39,762 nucleotides of DNA, from assembly GCA_046160485.1 (NCBI GenBank), contig JBJXGV010000026.1, positions 1 through 39,762 of the forward strand, read 5' to 3'. The translations under genes were made by a program, and so were the position numbers. The notes under the pieces were generated by a model, which saw nothing but the letters and a program-made list of their open reading frames with translations, ran no database searches and had not been told where the DNA came from. This document shows, one piece after another, positions 1 through 7,313 of the stretch (within the stretch, counting starts at the first letter, position 1; every line of letters starts with the position of its first letter). The DNA is from JBJXGV01 sp046160485. GTDB taxonomy: Bacteria; Orphanbacterota; Orphanbacteria; JBJXGV01.

Positions 1-12
1 GGCGCCGCGCCG

Positions 13-663
13 GTGCCCGCGCCCGCGCCCGCGCCCGTGTCCGCGCCCGTGTCCGCGCCCGGCCCCGCCTCCGCGTCGACGCCGTCGAACGCGCCGCTCC
101 CGCCGCCCGACCGCTACTTCACCGAGCGCATCGATCTCCTCCACATCGTTCGCGACACGATGACCGGCCCGATCCGCGACGCCGCCGCGCTCTTCGTCGA
201 GACGATCCGCTCCGGCGGCACGATCTACTTCTTCGGCAACGGCGGCAGCGCGGCTGACGCGCAACATCTTTCGACGGAACTCGTCGAGCGCCTCCTCTTC
301 GACCGCCGCGGTTTTCGCGCGCACGCGCTCACGACGAACACATCGCTTCTCACCGCGACGGCGAACGACCGTGGCTACGACGACGCGTTCGCGCGCCAAG
401 TCGAAACGTTCGCGCGACCCGGCGACTTGCTCGTCGCAATCTCGACGAGCGGCAAGAGCCCGAGCGTTCTTCGAGCACTCGAAGCCGGCCGCCGCCTCGG
501 CGTGCGCGCGCTCGGTCTGACCGGCAAAGGCGGCGGCGGCATGCCCGCGCTCTGCGATCTCTGCCTCGTCGTCCCGTCCGACGACACGCAGAAGATTCAG
601 GAGCTGCACATCGCGATCGGGCACTACCTCTGCATGACCGTGGAGGCCGAGCTCGGGCGCTAA
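13..663 (+). CDS. gmhA: Phosphoheptose isomerase-like SIS protein
   Basis: SIS-domain sugar-phosphate isomerase, most likely sedoheptulose-7-phosphate isomerase for the heptose of LPS core or surface glycans. The sugar-phosphate loop GNGGSAADAQHL is followed by ELVERL, ANDRGYDDAF, the STSGKSP loop, and QELHIAIGH, whose Glu and His match the metal site of GmhA. The first ~30 residues are a Pro/Ala/Ser-rich stretch not normal for GmhA. The frame is open to base 1, so GTG at 13 may not be the real start and the protein could be the C-terminal part of a fusion to an upstream domain. It precedes a glycosyltransferase and a polyprenyl-phosphate sugar transferase, fitting envelope glycan synthesis. 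SIS relatives such as DiaA are possible but less likely here. Confidence 0.8.
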   Translation: MPAPAPAPVSAPVSAPGPASASTPSNAPLPPPDRYFTERIDLLHIVRDTMTGPIRDAAALFVETIRSGGTIYFFGNGGSAADAQHLSTELVERLLFDRRGFRAHALTTNTSLLTATANDRGYDDAFARQVETFARPGDLLVAISTSGKSPSVLRALEAGRRLGVRALGLTGKGGGGMPALCDLCLVVPSDDTQKIQELHIAIGHYLCMTVEAELGR

Positions 664-702
664 GCCCGCGCGCGGCGCCGCCACGCGAGGCGTCCTCACG
701 CA

Positions 703-1929
703 ATGAAGATCGCGATCGTCCACGACTGGCTCACCGGAATGCGCGGCGGCGAGAAGTGCCTCGAGGTGTTCTGCGAGCTCTTCCCGCGCGCGACGATCTT
801 TACACTCGTGCACGTCAAGGGCGCACTCTCCCCGGCGATCGAAGCGATGGAGATTCGCGCGTCGTTCGTGCAGCGCCTCCCGGGCGCGATGACGCGGCAC
901 CAGCGCTACCTGCCGCTCTTCCCGCTCGCGGTCGAGCGCTTCGATCTCTCCGAGTTCGACTTCGTGCTCTCGACGAGCCACTGCGTCGCGAAGGGCGCGA
1001 TCGCGCGGCCCGGCGCGCAGCACGTCTGCTACTGCCACACGCCGATGCGTTACGTCTGGGAGTTCTACGATGACTACTTTCGCGGGCCCGCCGCGGGGAT
1101 CGGCGCGCGCGTCGTGATGCCGTTCGCCGCGCCGATGCTCCGGCGATGGGACACGTCGACCGCGTCGCGCGTCGATCACTTCATCGCGAACTCGCGCAAC
1201 GTCGCCACGCGAATTCGCCGCATCTACGGTCGCGACGCGGACGTGATCTATCCCCCGGTCGACACCGAGCGATTCCAGCCGCGCGCGACGCTTGCGACGG
1301 ACGACGCGCGCGCGATGCGCGTGGGCGCGGAGCGTGCGAGCGTGCGTGCCGGCGCGCCCCACGGCGGCGGCGCCGCCGCCGCGCCGTTTCTGATCGTCTC
1401 GAAGCTCGTGCCGTACAAACACGTCGAGATCGCCGTGCACGCGGCGAATGCGCTCGGCGCGCCGCTGCGCGTCGTCGGCGACGGCCCGGAGCGCGCGCGT
1501 CTTTCGGCGATCGCCGGCGCCACGGTGACGTTCGACGGCTGGCTCGACGACGCGGCGCTCGCGGCCGCGTATCGCGACGCGCGCGCGCTTCTCTTCCCCG
1601 GCATCGAGGATTTCGGCATCGTGCCGCTCGAAGCGCAAGCGTCGGGCACACCCGTCATCGCGTTCGCGGAGGGCGGTGCGCTCGAGACGGTGCGCGACGG
1701 CGAAACCGGCATCCTCTTCGCGCCGCAAACGCCCGAAGCGCTCGCCGCCGCGATGCGGCGCTTCGATCCGCGCGCGTTCGACGCCGCCGCCCTTCGCGCG
1801 TGGGCCGAGCGTTTCTCGCGCGACCGGTTCCGCAGCGAGATGCGCGCCTACCTCGCGCCGATCGTCGGCGACGACGCGATGGCGCCGCACTCCGCGCTCC
1901 CGCCGTCGATTCTCGCGGAGTTCGCGTAG
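703..1929 (+). CDS. GT4 family glycosyltransferase (WbaZ-like)
   Basis: Cytoplasmic GT-B glycosyltransferase of family 4, probably adding a hexose from a nucleotide sugar to a lipid-linked glycan. The N-terminal half carries VHDWLTGMRGGEK and CYCHTPMRYVWE, typical of WbaZ/mannosyltransferase-like enzymes. The C-terminal half has LVPYKHVEIAV, VVGDGPER and the donor-site segment FPGIEDFGIVPLEAQASGTPV, with the Glu-x7-Glu type motif of GT4. A Gly/Ala-rich insert sits near residues 200-225. The 408-residue length is normal. Its TAG overlaps the GTG start of the next gene by one base, so the two are translationally coupled. Sugar specificity cannot be read from sequence. Confidence 0.85.
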   Translation: MKIAIVHDWLTGMRGGEKCLEVFCELFPRATIFTLVHVKGALSPAIEAMEIRASFVQRLPGAMTRHQRYLPLFPLAVERFDLSEFDFVLSTSHCVAKGAIARPGAQHVCYCHTPMRYVWEFYDDYFRGPAAGIGARVVMPFAAPMLRRWDTSTASRVDHFIANSRNVATRIRRIYGRDADVIYPPVDTERFQPRATLATDDARAMRVGAERASVRAGAPHGGGAAAAPFLIVSKLVPYKHVEIAVHAANALGAPLRVVGDGPERARLSAIAGATVTFDGWLDDAALAAAYRDARALLFPGIEDFGIVPLEAQASGTPVIAFAEGGALETVRDGETGILFAPQTPEALAAAMRRFDPRAFDAAALRAWAERFSRDRFRSEMRAYLAPIVGDDAMAPHSALPPSILAEFA

Positions 1930-3428
1930 TGCGCTCGCAGACGTCGCGCCTCGTCAGCGAAGCCGCGCTCGTCGCGCTCGATCTTGCGCTCGTGGCGCTC
2001 TCGTTTTTCCTCGCGTACGCGATCCGCTTCCAATCGGGCCTCATGGATGCGCCGAAGGGAACGCCGCCGTTCGCGGCGTACATCCCGGGGGTCGCCGTCG
2101 CGTCGATACTCTTCATCGTCGTGTTTCGCGCGCACGATCTCTACCGGCCCCGCCGCGCGCGCTCGACCCTCGACGAGGCCGCCACGACGCTGCGCGCCGT
2201 CGGCGTCGCCACGCTCCTCGCGATGGCCGCGGCGTTTCTCTACCGCGGCTTCTCGTACTCGCGGCTCTCGTTTCTCCTCGCGTGGGGTGTCGCGAGCGCG
2301 CTTCTTCCCGCAGGACGCATCCTCTTCCGTGAAGTGCAGCGCGCGCTTCACCGCCGCGGCGTCGGGATCGTGCGTGTCGCCATCATCGGCGCCGGCGAGA
2401 TGGGCGCGCACCTGGCGCGCAAGATCGCGTCGCACCCGGAGCTTGGCTTCGAGCTTGCCGGCTTCATCGTCGACGACGACGCGCGCGCCGACCCGCGCAT
2501 CGACGCGCCGAACGTAGCGCCGAGCGACGCGCCGATAGCGGCGAACACGCAAACGCCCGCGCCGGACCCCTCGCCGGCGTTCGCCGCCGCCGCGCTCCCC
2601 GCGCCGCTTCTCGGCTCGCTCGCGGACGCGCCGCGGCTCGTCGAACGCGAGTCGCTTGACCGGCTCTTCGTCGCGCTCCCGCTTGCGTCGCACCACCGCA
2701 TGCTCGAGATCGTCGCCGCGTGCGACCGCCTTCCCGTCGAAATTCAGTTCGTCCCCGACCTCTTCGAAATCATGACGCAGCGCGTGCGCATCTCGGAGAT
2801 CGACGGGATCCCGCTGCTCGCGATCCGCTCCTATCCGCTCGAGGCGTGGAATCGCGCGGCGAAGCGCACGTTCGACATCGTCCTCTCGACGCTCTTTCTC
2901 GCCGCGTGCTCGCCGATCATGCTTCTCGCCGCGATTCTCGTGCGGCTCGACTCGCGCGGCCCCGTTCTCTACCGCCAGCGCCGCATCGGCCGCGACGGCC
3001 GCGAGTTTACGATCCTCAAATTCCGCTCGATGCCCGTCGACGCCGAGCAGAACTCCGGCCCGGTCATCGGCGACGCCGCCGACCCGCGCGCGACGCGCCT
3101 CGGCCGCTTCCTGCGCCGCACATGCATCGATGAACTTCCGCAGCTCTGGAACGTGCTCGTCGGACAGATGAGTCTCGTCGGCCCTCGCCCCGAGCGCCCG
3201 GTCTTCGTCGAGCAATTCGATCGCGAAGTGCCGCGCTACTTTTCGCGCCACCGCGTCAAGTCGGGCGTAACAGGCTGGGCGCAAGTCAACGGCCTTCGCG
3301 GCAAGACCTCGATCGCCGAACGCACGAAGTACGACATCTTCTACGTCGAGAACTGGTCGGTCGTCTTCGACATGAAGATTCTCCTGCTCACGGCGCGGCA
3401 GGTGATTTTCGCGAACCGTCCGCGCTAG
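1929..3428 (+). CDS. Undecaprenyl-phosphate sugar phosphotransferase (WbaP/WcaJ-like)
   Basis: Polyprenyl-phosphate hexose-1-phosphate transferase that starts assembly of O-antigen or exopolysaccharide repeat units at the inner membrane. GTG at 1929 is chosen because it overlaps the preceding stop and gives a normal-length protein of 499 residues; the frame stays open far upstream only because of GC-rich sequence. About four N-terminal membrane segments (from residue 8 to ~135) are followed by a Rossmann-like CoA-binding domain (VAIIGAGEMGAHLA). The catalytic domain has the hydrophobic anchor TFDIVLSTLFLAACSPIML, then LYRQRRIGRDGREF, LKFRSM, DELPQLWNVLVGQMSLVGPRPE and VKSGVTGWAQVNGLRG. An Ala/Pro-rich insert lies near residues 190-225. 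Confidence 0.93.
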   Translation: MRSQTSRLVSEAALVALDLALVALSFFLAYAIRFQSGLMDAPKGTPPFAAYIPGVAVASILFIVVFRAHDLYRPRRARSTLDEAATTLRAVGVATLLAMAAAFLYRGFSYSRLSFLLAWGVASALLPAGRILFREVQRALHRRGVGIVRVAIIGAGEMGAHLARKIASHPELGFELAGFIVDDDARADPRIDAPNVAPSDAPIAANTQTPAPDPSPAFAAAALPAPLLGSLADAPRLVERESLDRLFVALPLASHHRMLEIVAACDRLPVEIQFVPDLFEIMTQRVRISEIDGIPLLAIRSYPLEAWNRAAKRTFDIVLSTLFLAACSPIMLLAAILVRLDSRGPVLYRQRRIGRDGREFTILKFRSMPVDAEQNSGPVIGDAADPRATRLGRFLRRTCIDELPQLWNVLVGQMSLVGPRPERPVFVEQFDREVPRYFSRHRVKSGVTGWAQVNGLRGKTSIAERTKYDIFYVENWSVVFDMKILLLTARQVIFANRPR

Positions 3429-3434
3429 GGCCGA

Positions 3435-3443
3435 TGCTATAAT
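3435..3443 (+). promoter_or_regulatory. Extended -10 promoter for 3489-gene/udk/UbiA/ispE operon
   Basis: TGCTATAAT is a perfect TATAAT hexamer (3438-3443) preceded by the TGn extension. It lies in the 60-bp gap after the sugar transferase and ~45 bp before the next start codon. No good -35 is seen at 16-18 bp, as expected for extended -10 promoters. It separates the glycan genes from the following operon. Confidence 0.55.
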
Positions 3444-3488
3444 GCCGCCCCATCGCACGAACCGAACCGACTTCACTAGGGGGCCTTC

Positions 3489-3875
3489 GTGAAGAATTTC
3501 ATAATGATTTTGTTCTGCGTGTTGCTCGGCTCGGTCGCGCAGCTCTCGCTGAAGAACGGTTTGACGAGCGTCGGTCGATTCGAGGGCGAAATCGCCGGGG
3601 CGTCGTCGTTCATCGCTTCGTTTGTCGCGTTTCTCATGCGCGCGTTCAGGAATCCGTTCGTCCTCTTCGGCTTTCTGCTCTACGGCGTCGCCTCGCTCGC
3701 GTGGATGATCGTCGTCTCGCGCGTGCCGCTCTCCCTCGCGTACCCGATGATCGCGCTCACCTACGTCATCGTCGTCATCATGTCGCGCGTCTTGTTCAAC
3801 GAAGATGTGAGCCCGCTGCGTTTCGCGTCGCTGGGCGTCATTTGCCTCGGGGTCTTCATGCTCTCGCGGAGTTGA
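3489..3875 (+). CDS. Small EamA/ArnE-type four-TM membrane protein
   Basis: A 128-residue integral membrane protein with four predicted membrane segments in the layout of small multidrug resistance proteins and of the ArnE/ArnF undecaprenyl-phosphate-aminoarabinose flippase subunits. It opens MKNFIMILFCVLLGSVAQLSLKNG and carries the late pattern RVPLSLAYPMIALTYVIVVI and LGVICLGVFML, which match EamA/EmrE-like proteins including the Pro-Met-rich TM3. Next to polyprenyl-sugar genes a role in lipid-linked sugar translocation is plausible but unproven. Its TGA lies two bases before the udk GTG, so the two are coupled. Confidence 0.7.
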   Translation: MKNFIMILFCVLLGSVAQLSLKNGLTSVGRFEGEIAGASSFIASFVAFLMRAFRNPFVLFGFLLYGVASLAWMIVVSRVPLSLAYPMIALTYVIVVIMSRVLFNEDVSPLRFASLGVICLGVFMLSRS

Positions 3876-3877
3876 TC

Positions 3878-4579
3878 GTGGCGAAATCGAAGCCCGCTCC
3901 ACAGGGCCGCCGCACGCAGGCACGTGCTCACGCTCGCGGTGCGCGCACGAGCCGCCCTGTCATCATCGGCATCTCCGGCGGAACCGGCTCCGGCAAGACG
4001 ACCGTCGCGACGCAGGTCGCCGGCGCCCTCATCGACGAGAGCGTCATGATCCTGCATCACGACTCGTACTATCACGATCGCGCGGGCGTGCCGCACCCCG
4101 AACTCGTTCGCCACAACTTCGATCACCCGGAAGCGTTCGACACCGCGCTCTTCGTCGATCACCTGCGCCGCCTGCTCGCGGGCAAGCCGATCGAAAAGCC
4201 GATCTACGATTTCAAGACGCACAAGCGCCAGAAGAAGACCGAGCGCGTCAACCCGGCGCACGTGATTCTCGTCGAAGGCATTCTCGTACTCGAGAGCGAG
4301 GCGCTGCGCGAAATGATGGACATTCGTATCTACGTCGAGGCGGACGACGACGAACGTTTCATTCGGAGGCTGCGGCGCGACATCGCCGAGCGGGGCCGCA
4401 CCGTCGAGTCGGCGATCGAGCAGTACATGCGCACCGTCAAGCCGATGCATCTCGAGTTCGTCGCGCCGTCGAAGCGCTACGCCGACATCATCATTCCGGG
4501 CGGAGGATACAACACGATCGCGGTCGATCTTCTCGTCACCAAGATCCGCGACATCCTCGCGGCGAGCACCGCGCGCTGA
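3878..4579 (+). CDS. udk: Uridine kinase
   Basis: Phosphorylates uridine and cytidine to UMP/CMP in pyrimidine salvage. Visible motifs are the P-loop GISGGTGSGKTT, then HHDSYYHD, NFDHPEAFD, PIYDFKTHKR and the VILVEGILVLES strand, the usual order of the P-loop kinase Udk family. GTG at 3878 is preferred, just after the upstream TGA at 3873-3875; an in-frame TTG at 3872 is an alternative. This gives 233 residues with a ~25-residue Arg/Ala-rich N-terminal extension before the P-loop. The stop overlaps the ATG of the next gene. Confidence 0.9.
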   Translation: MAKSKPAPQGRRTQARAHARGARTSRPVIIGISGGTGSGKTTVATQVAGALIDESVMILHHDSYYHDRAGVPHPELVRHNFDHPEAFDTALFVDHLRRLLAGKPIEKPIYDFKTHKRQKKTERVNPAHVILVEGILVLESEALREMMDIRIYVEADDDERFIRRLRRDIAERGRTVESAIEQYMRTVKPMHLEFVAPSKRYADIIIPGGGYNTIAVDLLVTKIRDILAASTAR

Positions 4580-5460
4580 TGCTCGCGTTCGTTCGCGCGT
4601 GCCGGCCTTCGCAGTGGACGAAGAACCTCGTCGTTTTCGCCGCGGTCTTCTTCACGAAGAAGCTCTCGGATCCGGCGGGCCTCGCGACGGCGGGCGTCGC
4701 GTTCATCCTCTTCTCGTTTCTCTCCTCCGCGGTCTACATCGTCAACGACATCCTCGATCGCAAGGAAGACCGCCTCCATCCGGAGAAGAAGAACCGCCCA
4801 ATAGCCAGCGGCGCGCTTTCGGTTCCCGCGGCGGCGATCGGCGCCGTCATTCTTGCGGCCACGGCGCTCACCTTCGGATTCCGCCTTGCGGTCCCGTTCG
4901 GCATTACGCTCCTGACGTACTTCACGCTGAATCTGCTCTACTCGATCCGCTTGAAAGAAGTCATGGGGCTCGACGTGCTGCTGATCGCGACCGGCTTCGT
5001 GCTGCGCGCCATCGGCGGCGTCGAGGCGCTCGTCGGCCGAGTCGACGACGTTCTCCTCTCGCCGTGGCTCCTCGTCTGCACACTGTTCCTCTCGCTCTTC
5101 CTCGGCCTCTGCAAACGACGCTGCGAACTGGCGACGCTCGGCGAGTCGGCCGCGAGCCACCGGCCGGTGCTCGCGCAGTACTCGCTTCCGCTCGTCGACA
5201 ACCTGATCGCGATGGTCGCCTCCGCGACGCTCCTATCGTATTCCATCTACACGATCTGGCCGGAAACGGTGCGCAAATTCGGCACGGACCGTCTCGTCTA
5301 CACCGTCCCCTTCGTGGTCTACGGCCTCTTCCGCTACACCTACCTCGTCATCCGCCGAAACGTCGGCGGCAATCCGTCCGAGGTGCTCTACACGGATCGT
5401 CCGATCCTCGCGACGCTCGTCCTCTGGGTCGCGCTGATGTTCGTTCTCATCTTCCTGTAG
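4579..5460 (+). CDS. UbiA-family prenyltransferase, decaprenyl-phosphate phosphoribosyltransferase-like
   Basis: Integral membrane UbiA-superfamily enzyme with about eight membrane segments. The N-terminal RPSQWTKNLVVFA and the first Asp motif NDILDRKEDRLHPEKKNRPIASG are hallmarks of the 5-phosphoribosyl-1-PP:polyprenyl-phosphate transferase branch (DPPR synthase, mycobacterial Rv3806c), not of quinone prenyltransferases. The family transfers phosphoribose from PRPP to a polyprenyl phosphate. PRPP would come from prs at 12098. In mycobacteria the product feeds arabinan synthesis; what this organism makes from it is unknown. The gene overlaps udk by one base (TGATG type) and is followed by ispE, which feeds polyprenol synthesis. 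Confidence 0.82.
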   Translation: MLAFVRACRPSQWTKNLVVFAAVFFTKKLSDPAGLATAGVAFILFSFLSSAVYIVNDILDRKEDRLHPEKKNRPIASGALSVPAAAIGAVILAATALTFGFRLAVPFGITLLTYFTLNLLYSIRLKEVMGLDVLLIATGFVLRAIGGVEALVGRVDDVLLSPWLLVCTLFLSLFLGLCKRRCELATLGESAASHRPVLAQYSLPLVDNLIAMVASATLLSYSIYTIWPETVRKFGTDRLVYTVPFVVYGLFRYTYLVIRRNVGGNPSEVLYTDRPILATLVLWVALMFVLIFL

Positions 5461-5477
5461 GGCGGCGTGGCGAAGCG

Positions 5478-6368
5478 ATGAAGCGCGAGATCACGCTTCC
5501 GAGTCCGGCTAAGATCAATCTCTACCTCGCGGTTCTCGGCCGGCGCCCCGACGGTTATCACGACATCGAAACCCTCTTCCAGACCGTCAGCGTCGCGGAC
5601 ACGATCACCGTGAGTGTCGACGAGGGCGGTGGCGGGATCGACGTGACGTCGGACGACGCGAGCCTTCCGGCCGGCGAGGACAATTTGGCGGGCCGGGCGG
5701 CGCGCGCGCTCCTCGACGAAAAAAAGATTGCCGATTCCGCGCTCGGAATACGCATATGTATTCGGAAGCGTATTCCTGTGGGGGCTGGGCTGGGTGGTGG
5801 GAGCGGTGACGCCGCGACGACGCTCGTTGCGCTCAATCGGCTGCTCGATCTCCGATTGGGCGCGGCGAGGCTGGAGTCGATCGGGGCGACCGTCGGGTCC
5901 GACGTGCCGTTCCTCGTTCGCGGTGGGGCGGCGATCGGCCGCGGTCGCGGCGAGATTCTGACGCGCGTCCCCTCTCTTGAGCCCGTGCAATTGCTCCTGG
6001 CGAAGCCGAATGTTTCTGTTTCGACGCGGTGGGCGTACGAGAACCTGGGGCAAACCTTGACACGTCCTGGGGCCCTCTCTATAGTCGCCCCTCGTTGTGG
6101 AAACCTGAAAGTGGGGGACCTCATCACCAGCCTGTGGAACGCGTTCGAAGACGCGGTGACACGAAGGCATCCAGAAGTCCGCGCGATTCGCGACGCGATG
6201 ATCGCGGGCGGTGCGAACGGGGCGCTCATGTCGGGTACGGGCCCCACGGTGGTCGGGATCTTCACCGAAGTCGCGAAGCTGAGGGATACGGAGAGCAGCC
6301 TCAGGTCTTTGTCGTGCTGGTACGAGCGCGCAACGCCGGTCGGCGAGCGCGAAGTCGACGCCAGCTAA
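5478..6368 (+). CDS. ispE: 4-diphosphocytidyl-2-C-methyl-D-erythritol kinase
   Basis: GHMP kinase of the non-mevalonate isoprenoid pathway; it phosphorylates CDP-ME at the 2-hydroxyl. Motifs are the N-terminal PAKINLYLAVLGRRPDGYHDIETLFQ, the ATP loop VGAGLGGGSGDAATTL, and the C-terminal MSGTGPTVVGIF. ATG at 5478 gives 296 residues, the usual length, and places PAKINLYL near the start; the frame is open further upstream but that sequence is the reverse shadow of the UbiA gene. The coding sequence contains a strong sigma70-like promoter at 6057-6085 pointing to spoVG. Confidence 0.95.
   Translation: MKREITLPSPAKINLYLAVLGRRPDGYHDIETLFQTVSVADTITVSVDEGGGGIDVTSDDASLPAGEDNLAGRAARALLDEKKIADSALGIRICIRKRIPVGAGLGGGSGDAATTLVALNRLLDLRLGAARLESIGATVGSDVPFLVRGGAAIGRGRGEILTRVPSLEPVQLLLAKPNVSVSTRWAYENLGQTLTRPGALSIVAPRCGNLKVGDLITSLWNAFEDAVTRRHPEVRAIRDAMIAGGANGALMSGTGPTVVGIFTEVAKLRDTESSLRSLSCWYERATPVGEREVDAS
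6057..6085 (+). promoter_or_regulatory. Near-consensus sigma70 promoter inside ispE
   Basis: A perfect -35 TTGACA (6057-6062), a 17-bp spacer, and -10 TATAGT (6080-6085, five of six). It lies within the last third of ispE and reads toward spoVG, giving a predicted leader of about 375 bases that overlaps the ispE coding sequence. In a GC-rich genome such a match is unlikely to be random. Confidence 0.65.
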
Positions 6369-6467
6369 GGCACGAGGTGCGAGCCGGACTCATGCGCGCT
6401 TAAGGCATCAGTGTGCCGTGCAGCACGCACCGGGTCGACTCATTCGCGAAGGGTGGACAACGCCTCA

Positions 6468-6767
6468 ATGGAAATCACCGAAGTTCGCGTCGCCGTCAAA
6501 GAAGTCGGGAAGCTCAAGGGGTTCGTCAGCATCACGATCGACCATTGCTTCGTCGTTCGCGGCCTGAAGGTCATCGAAGGTACGAAGGGTTTGTTCGTCG
6601 CGATGCCGAGCCGCGAGAAACGCCCCGGCGAATTCCAAGACATCGCGCATCCCATCAACAACGAAACTCGCGAATCGATCGAGAAGATCATCCTCGCTGA
6701 GTACGAGCGTGCGCGCGAAGGTCACGCGATGGGCGCGTTCGTCGCGGCCCGGCCCGAAACGCTCTAG
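6468..6767 (+). CDS. spoVG: SpoVG-family RNA/DNA-binding regulator
   Basis: A 99-residue SpoVG homologue. It begins MEITEVRVAV and has KGFVSITIDHCFVVRGLKVIEG and LFVAMPSRE, the conserved core of the family, followed by HPINNETRESIEKIILAEYE. Family members bind nucleic acids and act as regulators (septation and sporulation in Bacillus, RNA binding elsewhere). ATG at 6468 matches the conserved N-terminus; an upstream in-frame start at 6411 would add unconserved sequence. The order ispE-spoVG is widely conserved. It probably has its own promoter inside ispE and ends at a clear terminator. Confidence 0.93.
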   Translation: MEITEVRVAVKEVGKLKGFVSITIDHCFVVRGLKVIEGTKGLFVAMPSREKRPGEFQDIAHPINNETRESIEKIILAEYERAREGHAMGAFVAARPETL

Positions 6768-6796
6768 CTCACGGCGCCCGCAAAGGGTTATTGTCT

Positions 6797-6827
6797 GAGC
6801 CCCGGATCGTCGGGGCTCTTTCTTTTT
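6797..6827 (+). terminator. Rho-independent terminator after spoVG
   Basis: A 7-bp GC-rich stem (GAGCCCC 6797-6803 with GGGGCTC 6812-6818) around an 8-base loop is followed by TTTCTTTTT. It lies 30 bp after the spoVG stop and 13 bp before tRNA-Gln. Confidence 0.85.
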
Positions 6828-6839
6828 GACCGCGAACAG

Positions 6840-6911
6840 TGGGGCGTCGCCAAGCGGTAAGGCACTGGTCTTTGGAACCAGCATCCGGAGGTTCGAATCC
6901 TCCCGCCCCAG
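6840..6911 (+). tRNA. tRNA-Gln (anticodon UUG)
   Basis: A complete 72-base cloverleaf. The acceptor arm TGGGGCG pairs with CGCCCCA, the D arm is GCC/GGC, the anticodon arm is CTGGT-CTTTGGA-ACCAG with anticodon TTG, and the T arm is GGAGG-TTCGAAT-CCTCC. The U1-A72 acceptor pair is typical of bacterial tRNA-Gln. The discriminator is G; CCA is not encoded. A spoVG terminator lies immediately upstream, so it probably has its own promoter, though I cannot identify one confidently. Confidence 0.96.
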
Positions 6912-6941
6912 TTTTGATCTTCTGCGCGCGGCGTCCGCTCT

Positions 6942-6949
6942 GCTACGAT
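6942..6949 (+). promoter_or_regulatory. Extended -10 for the Rieske/POT operon
   Basis: GC(C) context with TACGAT at 6944-6949 preceded by TG at 6941-6942, i.e. TGC-TACGAT. It lies ~28 bp upstream of the Rieske start, leaving room for a short leader holding the Shine-Dalgarno. The -35 region is poor. TACGAT recurs as a -10 elsewhere in the window. Confidence 0.4.
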
Positions 6950-6977
6950 GCCGCGCCAAGGAGGCCGCGAGGAGAAG

Positions 6978-7289
6978 ATGGCCGGGTTCATCACAGTCGC
7001 GAGCACGAACGACGTCGTCGCCGGCAAGGGGATCGGCGTCGAGGCCGGAAGCGAACGCGTCGCGCTCTTCCGTTTAGGCGACACGTACTACGCGATCGGC
7101 GACACTTGCCCCCACCGAGGCGGCCCCCTCTCGCAGGGGATGATCGACGAGTCGACGGTGACGTGCCCGTGGCACGGCGCGGAGTTCGACATCTGCTCCG
7201 GGAAGAACCTCTGCCCGCCGGGCGCGCGTCCGGTTCCTTCCTACCCGGTTCGCGTCGTTGGAACCGAAATCCAAATCGAGCTCCCCTAG
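6978..7289 (+). CDS. Rieske [2Fe-2S] ferredoxin (NirD/dioxygenase ferredoxin type)
   Basis: A 103-residue Rieske protein. The cluster ligands are C44-x-H46 in DTCPHRGGPL and C63-x2-H66 in VTCPWHGAEFD, the two Rieske boxes. There is no membrane anchor, so it resembles soluble ferredoxins of ring-hydroxylating dioxygenases or NirD-like subunits; the electron-transfer partner is not in the window. ATG at 6978 is chosen for its AGGAGAAG ribosome site; an upstream ATG at 6948 falls inside the predicted -10. It is 24 bp upstream of a POT transporter and likely cotranscribed with it. Confidence 0.9.
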   Translation: MAGFITVASTNDVVAGKGIGVEAGSERVALFRLGDTYYAIGDTCPHRGGPLSQGMIDESTVTCPWHGAEFDICSGKNLCPPGARPVPSYPVRVVGTEIQIELP

Positions 7290-7313
7290 ACCCGTTCCGA
7301 AGAAGGAGCCTCC

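Noticed and set aside
1848..3923. 691-residue open frame on the minus strand
   Set aside because: It is the reverse shadow of the sugar transferase and its neighbours; the Arg/Glu-rich composition is typical of GC-rich shadows.
6840..6930. Site-specific integration into tRNA-Gln
   Set aside because: No repeat of the tRNA 3' end was found before prs or in the block, and no integrase is present.
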